Below, piece by piece: positions 21,901 through 32,278 of a stretch of DNA of 64,000 nt. The number at the start of each line of letters is the position of its first letter. The stretch's first letter is position 1. The notes beneath the pieces are model-generated. The model had not been told where the DNA came from. It saw nothing but the letters and a program-made list of their open reading frames with translations, and made no database searches. The position numbers and the translations under genes are program-made. Source of the stretch: Ilyonectria destructans (Eukaryota > Ascomycota > Sordariomycetes > Hypocreales > Nectriaceae); NCBI GenBank assembly GCA_020740775.1, contig JAHEWK010000016.1, forward strand, positions 806,001 through 870,000. Reading direction: 5' to 3'.

Positions 21901-23458
21901 TCCTTCTAGAATCCGCAAGCTCAGGCCCGTCGTCTCCCCGATCTCTTCCACGTGCGCCACATAACTTATCCCAGCCAGCCAACCGACCAAGTCCCAAGCC
22001 GAGCCTAGGCACACGGCAGGGGGGGACGTTGCCGAAGGATGCAGGCAGGCGGTATTAGCTGCGCGGTAGAGAGGGTGCTGTGTGGCTGTAATCTGTTCGG
22101 CCAGCGCTGTGCCGTGGATGATGTTATGGGTTCTGTCACCGAAAAGACGCAGGGGCCGTCCGATGCGTTCGTCTTCCTGGCATGGAAGATTGCCACCTTG
22201 CCCGTTTTCTTCTTAGTGAAGCTGGTTCCAGGCCATGGCATCATCCCTTCCAATTATCCCAGGCCACTGTGGCACATCAAGTGTCTTGGCCAGCTGCTCT
22301 AGCTCACAGCCCCATTCCGGTTCCGCCGTGTCAACGGTATGACCATGACAACCGCGGCAGCGCCAGCGCCAACGGGAACCGGCACCATCGCGCGTCTGTG
22401 GCCGCTGGTCTGGACGCCGATTAATTCCAAAATGCAGTCGATGGCACTAACGTGGCAGGGGACACGAATCTCCAGTGCACTTGCCCCTTCGGGCCTATCT
22501 CAGCCCTTTACCCACCACGTCCAAATCTCCAACGTCTCCATACTATGTACTGACATCCAATCCAGACCTCCAACACATTCCAAACCTCCAGCGTGCTCCA
22601 TACAAGATCCTGGCCGCCACTTCAGCTCGCAGGATGCTGGAAGCGGCAGGACTTGTCCGAGGCTCCGACAATGCCAAGTCGATCATTGCTGTCCACTCTC
22701 GCGTGCGATTCACCATTCCTTGCGGTCCAACAGACTAATACCCCTCGCTGGATATCCACCCCACCAACTACAGCACAACACCCATGATACGATGCATATC
22801 AGCCCCAGAGAGGCCACAGCCTCCGGACACAAACCCGGCTAGCTTGGTCAAGCTGCAGCATCGCGACGTTATCCACCATACACACGCCAACCCGGGGGCC
22901 TAACCACCATGCGCCAAGTTGCCAAACCCAGGGGCCCAAGTTGAACCCAACCGCGCCATCTCCATGTTCGTCCACTGAACCTCGCTGCCCTGGCCCTTCC
23001 TGAGCTAACCCCCTGGTGCAGGCCGGTTCGTTCACCCATCCCAGAGCTCGGAGTTTTGACTTGCAGTAGGGGCAGCTGCTGCACACCCTCTCTTTCGCTT
23101 GCTTGCCCCCCTCCTCCGAGATGGCTCGCGCGACTCGGCGTGCTGGGGCTCCCTGTCCAGCCTGATAAGCTGCCATCTGGATGTCCCCCAGCCCCAACCT
23201 GTCGATCCAAGTGTCTATCCATCAACTGTCTGCATGGCCCTCCGTCTTGGGAAATTCTTTGTGTCCATCAGGCTTTTTCCTTGGACGTTCCCCGCAGGTG
23301 ATTTGCGTTGAACCCATCCAACTGCTTGTCTTTTGCATCTGGCATTCCATTGCCAGGTCGTTCTCATCCTTTCGACTTTGACTTGACTGGGACAAGATAT
23401 CTTTCACAAACCCCGCATACATGCTGAGGGCACAACCTCGTCCGCTCCTTTGACAATC
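18985..23458. other. Gene-free 4.5 kb stretch
   Basis: Reading both strands, I find no conserved domain, no splice-linked frames, no tRNA and no transposase remnant. Base composition is uneven: mixed from 19.0 to 21.0 kb, then pyrimidine-rich on the plus strand from about 22.3 to 23.4 kb leading into the next gene, which may have a long leader. A non-coding transcript or old, eroded element cannot be excluded. Confidence 0.35.
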
Positions 23459-24816
23459 ATGTCCATCTACTCAGAGGCCCCCGAGGCGCGGCCCTTCAGC
23501 AAGGATAAGCCCAGTAAGCTACAACATCTACGTGAATGGAAGTCAAGTTCATATACTCATGTCTTCTTCGAATAGCTGCTCTCGTGTCAATTTGGATAAC
23601 GTTGTTCTGCATTGCAATCATCATCCTCCGCCTGAGCGGTCGCTACGTCCGAGTCGAAAAGCTGCTCCGCGAAGACAAGATCGTCGCTTGTGCACTCATT
23701 CCTCTGATTTTGCGGGCTGTCTGTGTGCACTTTGTTCTTCTCTATGGAACGAACAATGTCAACCTCGATGGCCTCGACCTGACGCAGAGTGAGATCGACA
23801 AGAGGGTAATTGGCAGCCGTCTTGTCATGGCTACCCGTGTCTTCTACGCCGCGGTGTAAGTCTTTCCTTCATCCCATTGCTCCATCCGCTAATTGTGTAT
23901 TATTTGTAGACTATGGATCATCAAGTACACCACCCTCGAATTCTTCAGTCGTCTCGCCGGCGCAACGAGAAAGAAGCTCCACGCCATGATCATCCTCGTC
24001 ATGCGCTGGACTCTCGGCCTCACGTTCCTCGCCGTCGTCATCAGCGACCTGACCGAGTGCCAACCCTTTTCACACTACTGGCAGGTCACTCCTGACCCGG
24101 GACCCAAATGTCGGCAGGGCCTTGCGCAGATGCTCACCATGGGAGTGTGCAGCGTGGCTACGGACCTGGTGCTCATCGCCTTCCCCATCCCCATTATCCT
24201 CTCCAGCCAGATCGCCACGAAGCGCAAGGTGCTTCTCGTCATGCTCTTCTGCTTGGTATTTGTTACCGTCGGCATCACCCTCTACCGCATGCCGTTTTTG
24301 ATCAAGCACCATGGCAGCCAGGTGGACCGAACCATGTGGGCCTCGGTTGAGATTCTGGCCGCAACCGCCGTGGGCAACACCGTCGCCCTAGGATCATTCC
24401 TGCGCGACAGTGGTGTCAAGCGCAAGAAGTTCAAGGGATCCAACAGCTACTCGGGCTACTCGGGCTCACGGTCGCAGTCAATGCCAACCAAGCTCACGCG
24501 GACGGCCGTCAGCCAGTGGGACGAGGAGCTCGAGGACGGGCCGCCTGTCAAGACGACGGAAGGCATCTGGGCCAGCAGCGGGGCGTCCCACACAACCACG
24601 GAATCCATCTCCAAGGCGGACGACATCCGCAAGGACTCATCCGAAAACCGCCCTGTCAGCCCCACGCAGAGCCATGATTCGCTCATCACCCGGGATCAGC
24701 AGCAGTCAGTGGATATCCCCCGGACAGACTTCCCTCTCCGACCAGGGGCGGCAGTCGTGGCTGGTGATTCGAGACAGGTGCAGCGCGCCAATACGAGTCG
24801 CGGAAGCAGAAGCTGA
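23459..24816 (+). CDS. Seven-transmembrane rhodopsin-domain (SAT4/PTH11-type) membrane protein
   Basis: Three exons: 23459-23513, 23576-23855 and 23910-24816 (1242 nt, 413 aa), with introns of 62 and 54 bp. After a short polar N-terminus come about seven hydrophobic spans, beginning with LVSIWITLFCIAIIILRLSG and including GLTFLAVVISDLTECQPFSHYW with the family's Cys before the third loop, its partner Cys in PGPKC, and LLVMLFCLVFVTVGITLYRM. From about residue 280 a long Ser/Thr/Asp-rich cytosolic tail follows. This is the fungal-specific integral membrane family often annotated as rhodopsin domain/SAT4, which includes PTH11-like receptors. The N-terminal CFEM domain found in true PTH11 is absent. 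It probably sits in the plasma membrane; ligand and signalling role are unknown. Confidence 0.85.
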
Positions 24817-26852
24817 AAAGGGAATCAAGGCGTTGGCGATATGGATATGGATGGATATGGATATGGCGATATGAGATATTGGGGCGATTCAGGATGCCCA
24901 ACGTATATTTTCAATGTTTAATATTGGGTCACACGACGTCAATGGCTAGGTCAGGCTAGAAGGAATTTCCCTACAACGTAGACTTCTCTATCAACAGACA
25001 ATTTCTTTGAGTTTATCCATTATGCATATCCAAGACGTAAATTTAGTAGCATCATGTTGTGTCCATCTCAGCCCGCCACTAACACGCCACGGACATGACT
25101 CGCCCCAACGGCTACAACGGCCGACCAAATTATCAAGGCGCACCTGCGTAAGACTATAGCTGACAGACGGCCAAGACCTGTGTTGGTGCGCATGATGCCA
25201 GCATCAAGCAACAATCAATCATCTGGGGAGCGCACGCGAGGCCAATTCCTGTACGTAATAGCGAGCGCAGTGGGCGGGGATTCAGGGAATGGAGCCGCGG
25301 GGGGGGATCCATTGGTGATGCTGCCACTGTAGGTATCTGGTGCTTCCCCAGCTTCGTTCTTTTCCTGGCCTGAGCGCCCAACGCGGCTTGCGTCGTTTTT
25401 TCTCGTCGCTTGCCTGTTTTGCTCTCGTCTCGTTTTGCCCTTGTCCCCCGGCGCTTCCACAGGCTCCGAGTTTGTCCCACGATCTGGCCGAGCCGGCGAC
25501 GCAATAGCCCACCGGCCAGATGCATCCCGGCGTCGAGAGGCTGTGGGCGCGCAGGGATGTGGAGAAAGCACCTACCTAATCGGGGCAGGCCAGGGGAAGG
25601 CTTGGCGCTACGGGCTGCCTGTCACTGCGCGGCCTGCAGCGTAGTACAGGGCCTACAGGGCCTACAGGGCCAGCAGGGCTTCTCGAACACTTCGGGGCAC
25701 ACTGCGGCAACACCACTCCGTCATCGACAGCCAGCCAGGGGGCAGCGGCCACTGCGCATCGAGAAGGTGAGGAGTGGTATAATGCACGATCCAGGGGGGG
25801 CGTGTATGAGGCGTTTAGGCCAGAAACCCCATCTATCATGCGTTGCGTCTTGATAAACGGAGTGCCCCTAGAGCCCTGGTGGGCCTCATCCCGGCCTCCC
25901 AGTCCCCCAGTGCGCATCGTTGCCGCGTGCAGGCACCGCGATGCTAAAACAACCCCAGAAAAAGGCCGCCAAGCCGAGAGGCAGGACGAATTGCGTCGCA
26001 TGCGAGAGGACTCGAGCAACAGCAGCGGCGAGTCAAAAGACACAGCGACGAGGGTGAGGTAATTACGAAGAGCACCGGCCACATGGCATCGCCCATCACG
26101 ACCCATCGCTTCTCGCAGCCCGCGGGCCATTTCAACCATTAACTATTACTTATCCATTCCCCCCATTTAGCCAGACAGCCTCCAGCCTAGCCGTCCTTGC
26201 CTTGCCTTGCTATCCGTTCCTTCCCTGCCTATCTGGCTGTCGCTCGTTTGCCGCGCCTCGTCGCTCCTTGTCCATAATAAACCCGCCACCGCCGCCGCCG
26301 CCGCACTTCCGCATCACCCAGAACGCAACACACCACACGCTCTTCCCGACGGCACGGCTCCTGCTCAAGGGACTCCCGGGGACGATCTTTGCATTCGACA
26401 CCGACAGCCATCTCTCGTCGAATTCTGCGCGCCGTTACCTTGGCCAGCCGCGTAGTCCGTTGCATGGCTGTCACTGTCTCAGTCAGCAGCGTCACTGCCG
26501 CGTAAATCCCCCCGAAAGAAAAAAACGCCACCCGCCCGCGACTTTCCTCTTTTCGCAACCGCTCCAACGCCGGCCCGAGAACTTGGTGCTTCCAGAAGCA
26601 TTTTCGAAGGCACCCGCATCGGCATCGCATCGGCTTCCGGGTTTTCTTCTTCAAGACATCGCGCGCCCGACCATCGTCTGCATATTAGTGTACAACGGGT
26701 CCTACCCCAGACTGGGGATTATTGCTTCTTTTTCTTTGCTTCTTCTCCTCTGCTTACCATCGCGTCGTTCCTTCCCCTTCCCATTCTGAAACCCCCCGGC
26801 ATCTCATCCTCCGGACCCCACACACGTGACTCCCTACCCCAAGCCGGCCACG
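24817..26852. other. Intergenic, 2 kb, including the permease promoter
   Basis: Short imperfect repeats occur: ATGGATAT-type units near 24838-24870 and GGGCCTACA units near 25648-25675. A (CCG)n run lies at about 26285-26305. The stretch from 26150 on is pyrimidine-rich and probably the promoter and leader of the permease. No gene is recognised. Confidence 0.4.
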
Positions 26853-28926
26853 ATGAAAGGCGACATCGTCCTCACGCGCGATGTCGAGGTGGTCGAGATG
26901 AAGGACCTCAGCACCGGGCCCGACAAGGGAACGTCGTGGAACATCTCCGCCAAGAAGCAGTCCTCGCGCCATCCCACCGACTGGATGGACGGCTTCCGCC
27001 GCGCCGAGCGACGTCCGCTCAAGAGCCGTGATGGCGGCTACCAGCCGACGACGGCTCCGACGGTGCCGGGAGACCGACAATATGACTTGCGGGCTGCCAA
27101 TGCGAAGACGGCCAACACGGCGCTTGCCAGGGAACTCAAGGGCCGCCATCTGCAGATGATTGCGTTTGGTGGTGCCATCGGTATGTCTCTCTTCCTCCAG
27201 TTGCATCCTGCCAGGAACAAACAGCAGAGCGGGTTGCGGCATTGCAATATCAGAATCATTACTGACCTCTAACCAGGAACCGGTCTCTTCGTCGCCTCCG
27301 GAGCCGCGCTCTACAATGGCGGACCGGCATCAGTGCTTCTAGCATACATTCTGATCGGCGTTATGCAGTACTGCACCATGCAAGCCCTGGCCGAGCTGTG
27401 TGTGCTGTTTCCCATCGCCGGTTCCTTCTCCGCCTACTCCACTCGCTTTCTCGACCCTTCATGGGGATTCGCTATGGGTTGGAAGTAAGTTGCTCCCTAT
27501 AGACAACTATACAGCCTCGAGTTGTCGACGGAATCTAACCGTACCCAGCTACTGCCTGCAATGGCTGTTTACTCTGCCGCTAGAAATCCTCGCGGGCGCC
27601 TATACTATTTCTTACTGGAACGAGTCGCTGCCCAAGGCTATCTTTGTCGCTATATTCCTCATCACAATCGTCCTCATCAACTTGTTCGGTATCAAGGCAT
27701 ACGGTGAGGCCGAATTCGTCTTTTCCATCGTCAAGGTCACTGCCATTATCGGCTTTATGTGAGTCCAACCTCTGAGAGTGTCCGGCGTCTGTCTCAGCCA
27801 TTGTCTCAGTTGCTACAGTCTCTTCACCCCGTATAGTTCAATCGCTAACCGAACTAGCCTGCTCGCCATCGTCATCAACATTGGCGGCCAGCCGGATAGC
27901 GGCTACATCGGCGGCATGTACTGGCGCAACCCCGGCGCCTTCAACAACGGCTTCAAAGGCTTCTGCACCGTCCTCATCACGTCGGCCTTTTCCTTCAACG
28001 GCACCGAGCTCATCGGTCTTGCCGCTGCCGAAACCGCCAACCCCCGCAAGTCGCTCCCGACGGCCATCAAGCAGGTGTTCTGGCGTATCAGCATCTTCTA
28101 CATCCTCGCCCTGATGCTTGTTGGGCTTTTGGTGCCCTCCAACGAGCCGCGCCTCATGGACGGCAAGAACAGCGCCGATGCCTCGGCCAGCCCCTTTGTC
28201 ATTGCCATCGAAAGCGCGGGTACCACGATCCTCCCCAGTGTCATGAATGCCGTCATTTTGATTGCAGTCATCTCTGTCGGAAACTCTGCCGTCTTCGGTT
28301 CTTCCCGAACCCTAGCGGCGCTCGCTGAGCAGTCGCACGCCCCTCAAATCTTTGCCTACGTCGATAAGCAAGGTCGTCCCCTCATGGCCATTCTCTTTGC
28401 GTCGTGCCTCGGTCTTCTAGCCTTCTTGGCCGACTTGTCTGTCCACGACGCCATCTTCGACTGGCTGCTTTCCATCAGCAGTCTGTCAACGCTCTTCACC
28501 TGGGGCAGCATCTGCTTGTGCCACATCCGCTTCCGCCAAGCGTGGGGCTTCACTTCTCATTCCCTCGAGCAGCTGCCATTCCGCTCCAACGTGGGCATCT
28601 GGGGCTCCTGGTTCGGATGCATTGGCTACGCCCTGGTACTCATCTCGCAGATCTGGGTCGCCGTGTCACCCATACCGACAGCGGACCAGGACACCAGCAC
28701 GGCCGGCATGGCGCAGACCTTCTTCCTCAAGGTCATGGCCATCCCGATTATCCTCATCTTCTACTCATTCCACAAGATCTGGTTCCGCACGTGCATCGTG
28801 CGTGTCGACGAGATGGATGTAGAGACGGGTCGCCGATACTTCCGAGTACACATCTCGTCCGAGGAGGAACGAGAGGAGAGGATGAAGTGGCCCTTGTGGA
28901 AGCGAATGTACCGACTACTTTGCTAA
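26853..28926 (+). CDS. Amino-acid permease (APC superfamily, fungal YAT/Gap1 type)
   Basis: Four exons: 26853-27180, 27277-27484, 27549-27758 and 27858-28926 (1815 nt, 604 aa). Introns are 96, 64 and 99 bp. A hydrophilic N-terminal domain of ~100 residues precedes the YAT signature [32 protein letters not shown], which is split by intron 1 inside the glycine-rich first span. About twelve transmembrane segments follow, with the conserved motifs ELCVLFPIAGSFSAYSTRF and SFNGTELIGLAAAETANPRKSLP. It should import amino acids across the plasma membrane with protons. The protein ends in Cys (MYRLLC); yeast permeases of this family often end in a lipid-modified Cys, so similar modification is possible but inferred. 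Specificity cannot be read from sequence. Confidence 0.93.
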
Positions 28927-29502
28927 ACGCGAGGGTGTCTTTGTTTCTTGAATGAATGGTATGATTGGCTTGGATACTTGGCTTACGGCGTTATTGAGAG
29001 GACCTTGTGCTAGATAATACCACCATTAGCGATCACTGGTATGTTGACGAGATTATTTATCGCAACAATCAAAAATCAAAATCAATTATTTACTTTATTT
29101 GTTTCTTCATCTGTGAAATGACAACTTGTACAGCCTCGAAGACTGGGTATGTCTTGGCGGTATACTTACTTTGCCACCAATTTCTCTCTCGTAGTCTGCC
29201 AGCGACTGTCATAATACTTGGGCCTAGGGCCTTAATATTACGAAAGGCATTATATTTATTATTTATGCCTTTATTTATTATGTTTTAGGATCCATTTAAA
29301 ACACCTAGACTGTAAATCCTTGTTAGATATACATTGTTCAGGATATGTGAGCTGTTGTTGCCCCACTGTATTTTTTCCAGCCACAACGGGAACCGCCTGA
29401 CGTAAAGTGGGTAGCTCGTCAACCTCCAACTTCAAACTTCCACCACGAACCTCGCCATTCTCACCCGCTCCCTGGCGTCGCATTCATTCAGCTACTGCCA
29501 TC
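28927..29502. other. Intergenic
   Basis: The 3' flank of the permease is very AT-rich from 29000 to 29340. The last 150 bp are the promoter and leader of the next gene. Nothing else is recognised. Confidence 0.4.
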
Positions 29503-31581
29503 ATGGATCCCAGCGCCATGGACGGTCTGGACGACTTTGAAAAGTCTCTTGCAGCTGGCAAGGCGGAGCGCGAACAGGAGGAACGCGACCGCGATGAGCG
29601 ACGCCATCGCAAACACAGGCATCGCCATCGCCACGACTCGGAGCGGGATGGCGAGCGGGACAAGGACAAGGATGGGGACAGGCATAGACATCGCCGCCAT
29701 CGGGATGACGACGATGATGGACACAGACACAAGCGCTCGCGGCACGGTCGCGACGACAAGGACGAAGAGCGTCGGTCACGGCATCGTCATGGCGAGGAGC
29801 GACACCACAAGACATCGGAGCCCGAGCCCAAAGAAGACGAAAAGACACCAAGCGACAATACAGCAGAATCCTCCAAACCCCTTGTCAGAGACTCTTGGAT
29901 GACGGCACCTTCGTCAATCGAAATCGACTACGTCCACCGCCCCGACAAAACCCCCAAGCCGCCCTCGCCCAAACCAGAACCCAAGCGAGTCCTGCACCAC
30001 CGCGAGCTCAACCGCAACATCGACGACGTCAAATTGGGCAAGACGGCCGATGACGAGGATGACACGCCCGCCGAGCGCACCTTTGACTACACATTCGGCG
30101 ACATGGGCTCCGCCTGGCGCATGACCAAGCTGCGAACCGTCTACAGCCAGGCGGACGACAAGAATTGCCCCGTCGAGGAGGTGGCCGTGGAACGCTTCGG
30201 CAGCCTGCAGGAATTCGACGACGCGCGCGAAGAGCAGCAGGAGATGGAGCGGAGGAAGCTGTACGGGAAGGGCTTCAAGGGCCAGGACCAGCCGACGGGA
30301 GAGCTGTACCGACAGCGGCTGGAGAAGCAGCGCGACGAACCACCTCGCAAGCCAGAGCAGATGACAGCTCCTCAAGTCGTCGTTCCCGCTACGCCCGCCA
30401 TTGACCAGACGGCCCTCAACCGGCTCCGCGCCGGGATGATGAAGGCCAAGCTCCGCCGCGCCCCCAACGCCGCGCAGCTCGAGGACGAGTACAACCGCGC
30501 CGCCGCGACCTTTGCCCAGCGCGGCCCCACGGCCGGCCCCGACGCCGTCGTGCTCGGCGTCATGGACAACCGGCAGCTCGCCGGAACCCGCGCCGAGGCC
30601 AAGGCCGTCGACACCAAGCGCGGGCGCGAGCGCGGCACGGTCGAGGAGAACGCCGACATGTCCATCGACGACATGGTGCGCGAGGAGCGCCGCACGCGGA
30701 TGCAGGCTGGCGGCGAGGGCCTGCGGCTCGCGGAGCGCATCGCCAAGGACGCCAAGTTCGACAACGGCCTCGAGTACATGGACGACAACGCCGAGAAGCT
30801 CGCGCGCCGCGTGCACAAGAGCGAGGTCAACCTCAAGAACATGGCCGTAGGCGAGTTCCAGAAGATGAACCGCATCCTCGAGTCGTGCCCGCTGTGCCAC
30901 AAGGAAGACACCTCGCAGCCGCCCGTCGCGCCCGTCGTTTCGCTCGGCACGCGCGTCTTCCTCACGCTGGCCACCGAGCCGGAGATCAGTCCCGGCGGCG
31001 CCGTGCTCGTGCCCATCGCGCACCGGCGCAACCTGCTCGAGTGCGACGACGACGAGTGGGAGGAGCTGCGCAACTTCATGAAGAGCCTCACGCGCATGTA
31101 CCACGACCAAGGCCGCGAGGTCGTCTTCTACGAAAACGCCGCCGCGCCGAACCGCCACCCGCACGCCGCCATGGTCGCCGTGCCCATCCCCTACGCCGAG
31201 GGCGCCACCGCCCCGGCCTACTTCAAGGAGGCCTTCCTAGCCGCCGACGAGGAGTGGTCGCAGCACCCCAAGGTCGTCGACACGGCGAAGCGCGCGCGCG
31301 AGGGCATGGGCCGCGCCGCGTTCCGCCGCAGCATCGCCAAGGAGGCGCCGTACTTCCACGTGTGGTTTTCGCTGGACGGTGGACTGGGCCACATCGTCGA
31401 GGACTCGTCGCGCTGGCCAAAGGGGGATTTGTTTGCGCGTGAGGTGCTGGCTGGCATTGTCGATGCGGAGCCGCACATGGCCAAGAAGCAGGGGCGGTGG
31501 ACGAGGGGCGATCCGCGGGTTGATGGCTTTAAGAAGGGGTGGAGGAAGTTTGACTGGACGCGGATGTTGGCTGAGGACTGA
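29503..31581 (+). CDS. Cwf19-family spliceosome-associated protein
   Basis: A single exon of 692 aa. The ATG at 29503 (MDPSAMDGLDDFEKSLAAGK) is chosen over upstream in-frame codons because the upstream residues look like leader sequence. Residues ~20-130 are an extreme Arg/His/Asp/Glu low-complexity tract of the kind seen in splicing factors. The middle is acidic and helical (GSAWRMTKLRTVYSQA). From about residue 450 come the CwfJ C-terminal domains: FQKMNRILESCPLCHKED with its CxxC, a HIT-like fold region ending in YENAAAPNRHPHAAMVAVPIP, and the second CwfJ domain to the C-terminus. Family members associate with late spliceosomes and lariat debranching (Cwf19 in fission yeast, Drn1 in budding yeast). 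The nuclear location is inferred from the family. Confidence 0.92.
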   Translation: MDPSAMDGLDDFEKSLAAGKAEREQEERDRDERRHRKHRHRHRHDSERDGERDKDKDGDRHRHRRHRDDDDDGHRHKRSRHGRDDKDEERRSRHRHGEERHHKTSEPEPKEDEKTPSDNTAESSKPLVRDSWMTAPSSIEIDYVHRPDKTPKPPSPKPEPKRVLHHRELNRNIDDVKLGKTADDEDDTPAERTFDYTFGDMGSAWRMTKLRTVYSQADDKNCPVEEVAVERFGSLQEFDDAREEQQEMERRKLYGKGFKGQDQPTGELYRQRLEKQRDEPPRKPEQMTAPQVVVPATPAIDQTALNRLRAGMMKAKLRRAPNAAQLEDEYNRAAATFAQRGPTAGPDAVVLGVMDNRQLAGTRAEAKAVDTKRGRERGTVEENADMSIDDMVREERRTRMQAGGEGLRLAERIAKDAKFDNGLEYMDDNAEKLARRVHKSEVNLKNMAVGEFQKMNRILESCPLCHKEDTSQPPVAPVVSLGTRVFLTLATEPEISPGGAVLVPIAHRRNLLECDDDEWEELRNFMKSLTRMYHDQGREVVFYENAAAPNRHPHAAMVAVPIPYAEGATAPAYFKEAFLAADEEWSQHPKVVDTAKRAREGMGRAAFRRSIAKEAPYFHVWFSLDGGLGHIVEDSSRWPKGDLFAREVLAGIVDAEPHMAKKQGRWTRGDPRVDGFKKGWRKFDWTRMLAED

Positions 31582-32278
31582 GCATCAGAGTTGTAGTCAT
31601 GATGAATGATGGCTTACGGCTAAGGAGGAGGATCACAATCCCAGCGAAGGGAAGGTTTAAACTTGCAATGAATCAGATAATTCTCCGGCCATCATGCAGT
31701 CTCTAGGCTTCTAGAATAAGCACAAGAAAAACAAGAGTACCTGATCAATTTGTTTTGGGCTACACTCATTCATCTTATCTCATTCAATACACAACACCAT
31801 AGATCACACAACAGCGTCCACTTGATCCAGCCTCCAGTCGGCCACAAAATGTAATTAAGACATTACTCTACTCGGGACATCGAGCCCTCCAGATTAGTCG
31901 TACATAGGTAGTAGAATGAGATGAGCGCTTTTCATCCCTGCTCACACGCTTCTTTACAATTGGCCCCAAACGGCATTTCGCACTCGGACGGCCAAAGCCC
32001 GTCTCTTTCCTTCCCGTCGGAGCCGCGGTTGACTCTTCTTCTCAGAGACCCAAGGATCCCTTTGCGGGTGGTGGTTGTCTTTCCAAACCTGGTAGTCGGC
32101 AGCGTGGAGGCATCTCGGTCGGTTCAAGCTCCGTGCTCCGTCGTCTTGGCCGCGAGCGTAAATATTAGAATAGCCGTCCTCAGGTGATATCCGTCCTCGG
32201 TAATATTAGGTCGTTTCTTAGATGGTCTCCGTGGATTATTCTCCCGGGTCGTCTCTTAAGATCCGCTCTTTGGCTCAC
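31582..32278. other. Intergenic, convergent 3' flanks
   Basis: About 700 bp between converging genes. No gene, RNA or repeat is recognised. Confidence 0.4.

Noticed and set aside
29914..31164. A 416-codon open frame antisense to the Cwf19-family gene
   Set aside because: It is a by-product of GC-rich third codon positions on the real strand and contains no domain.
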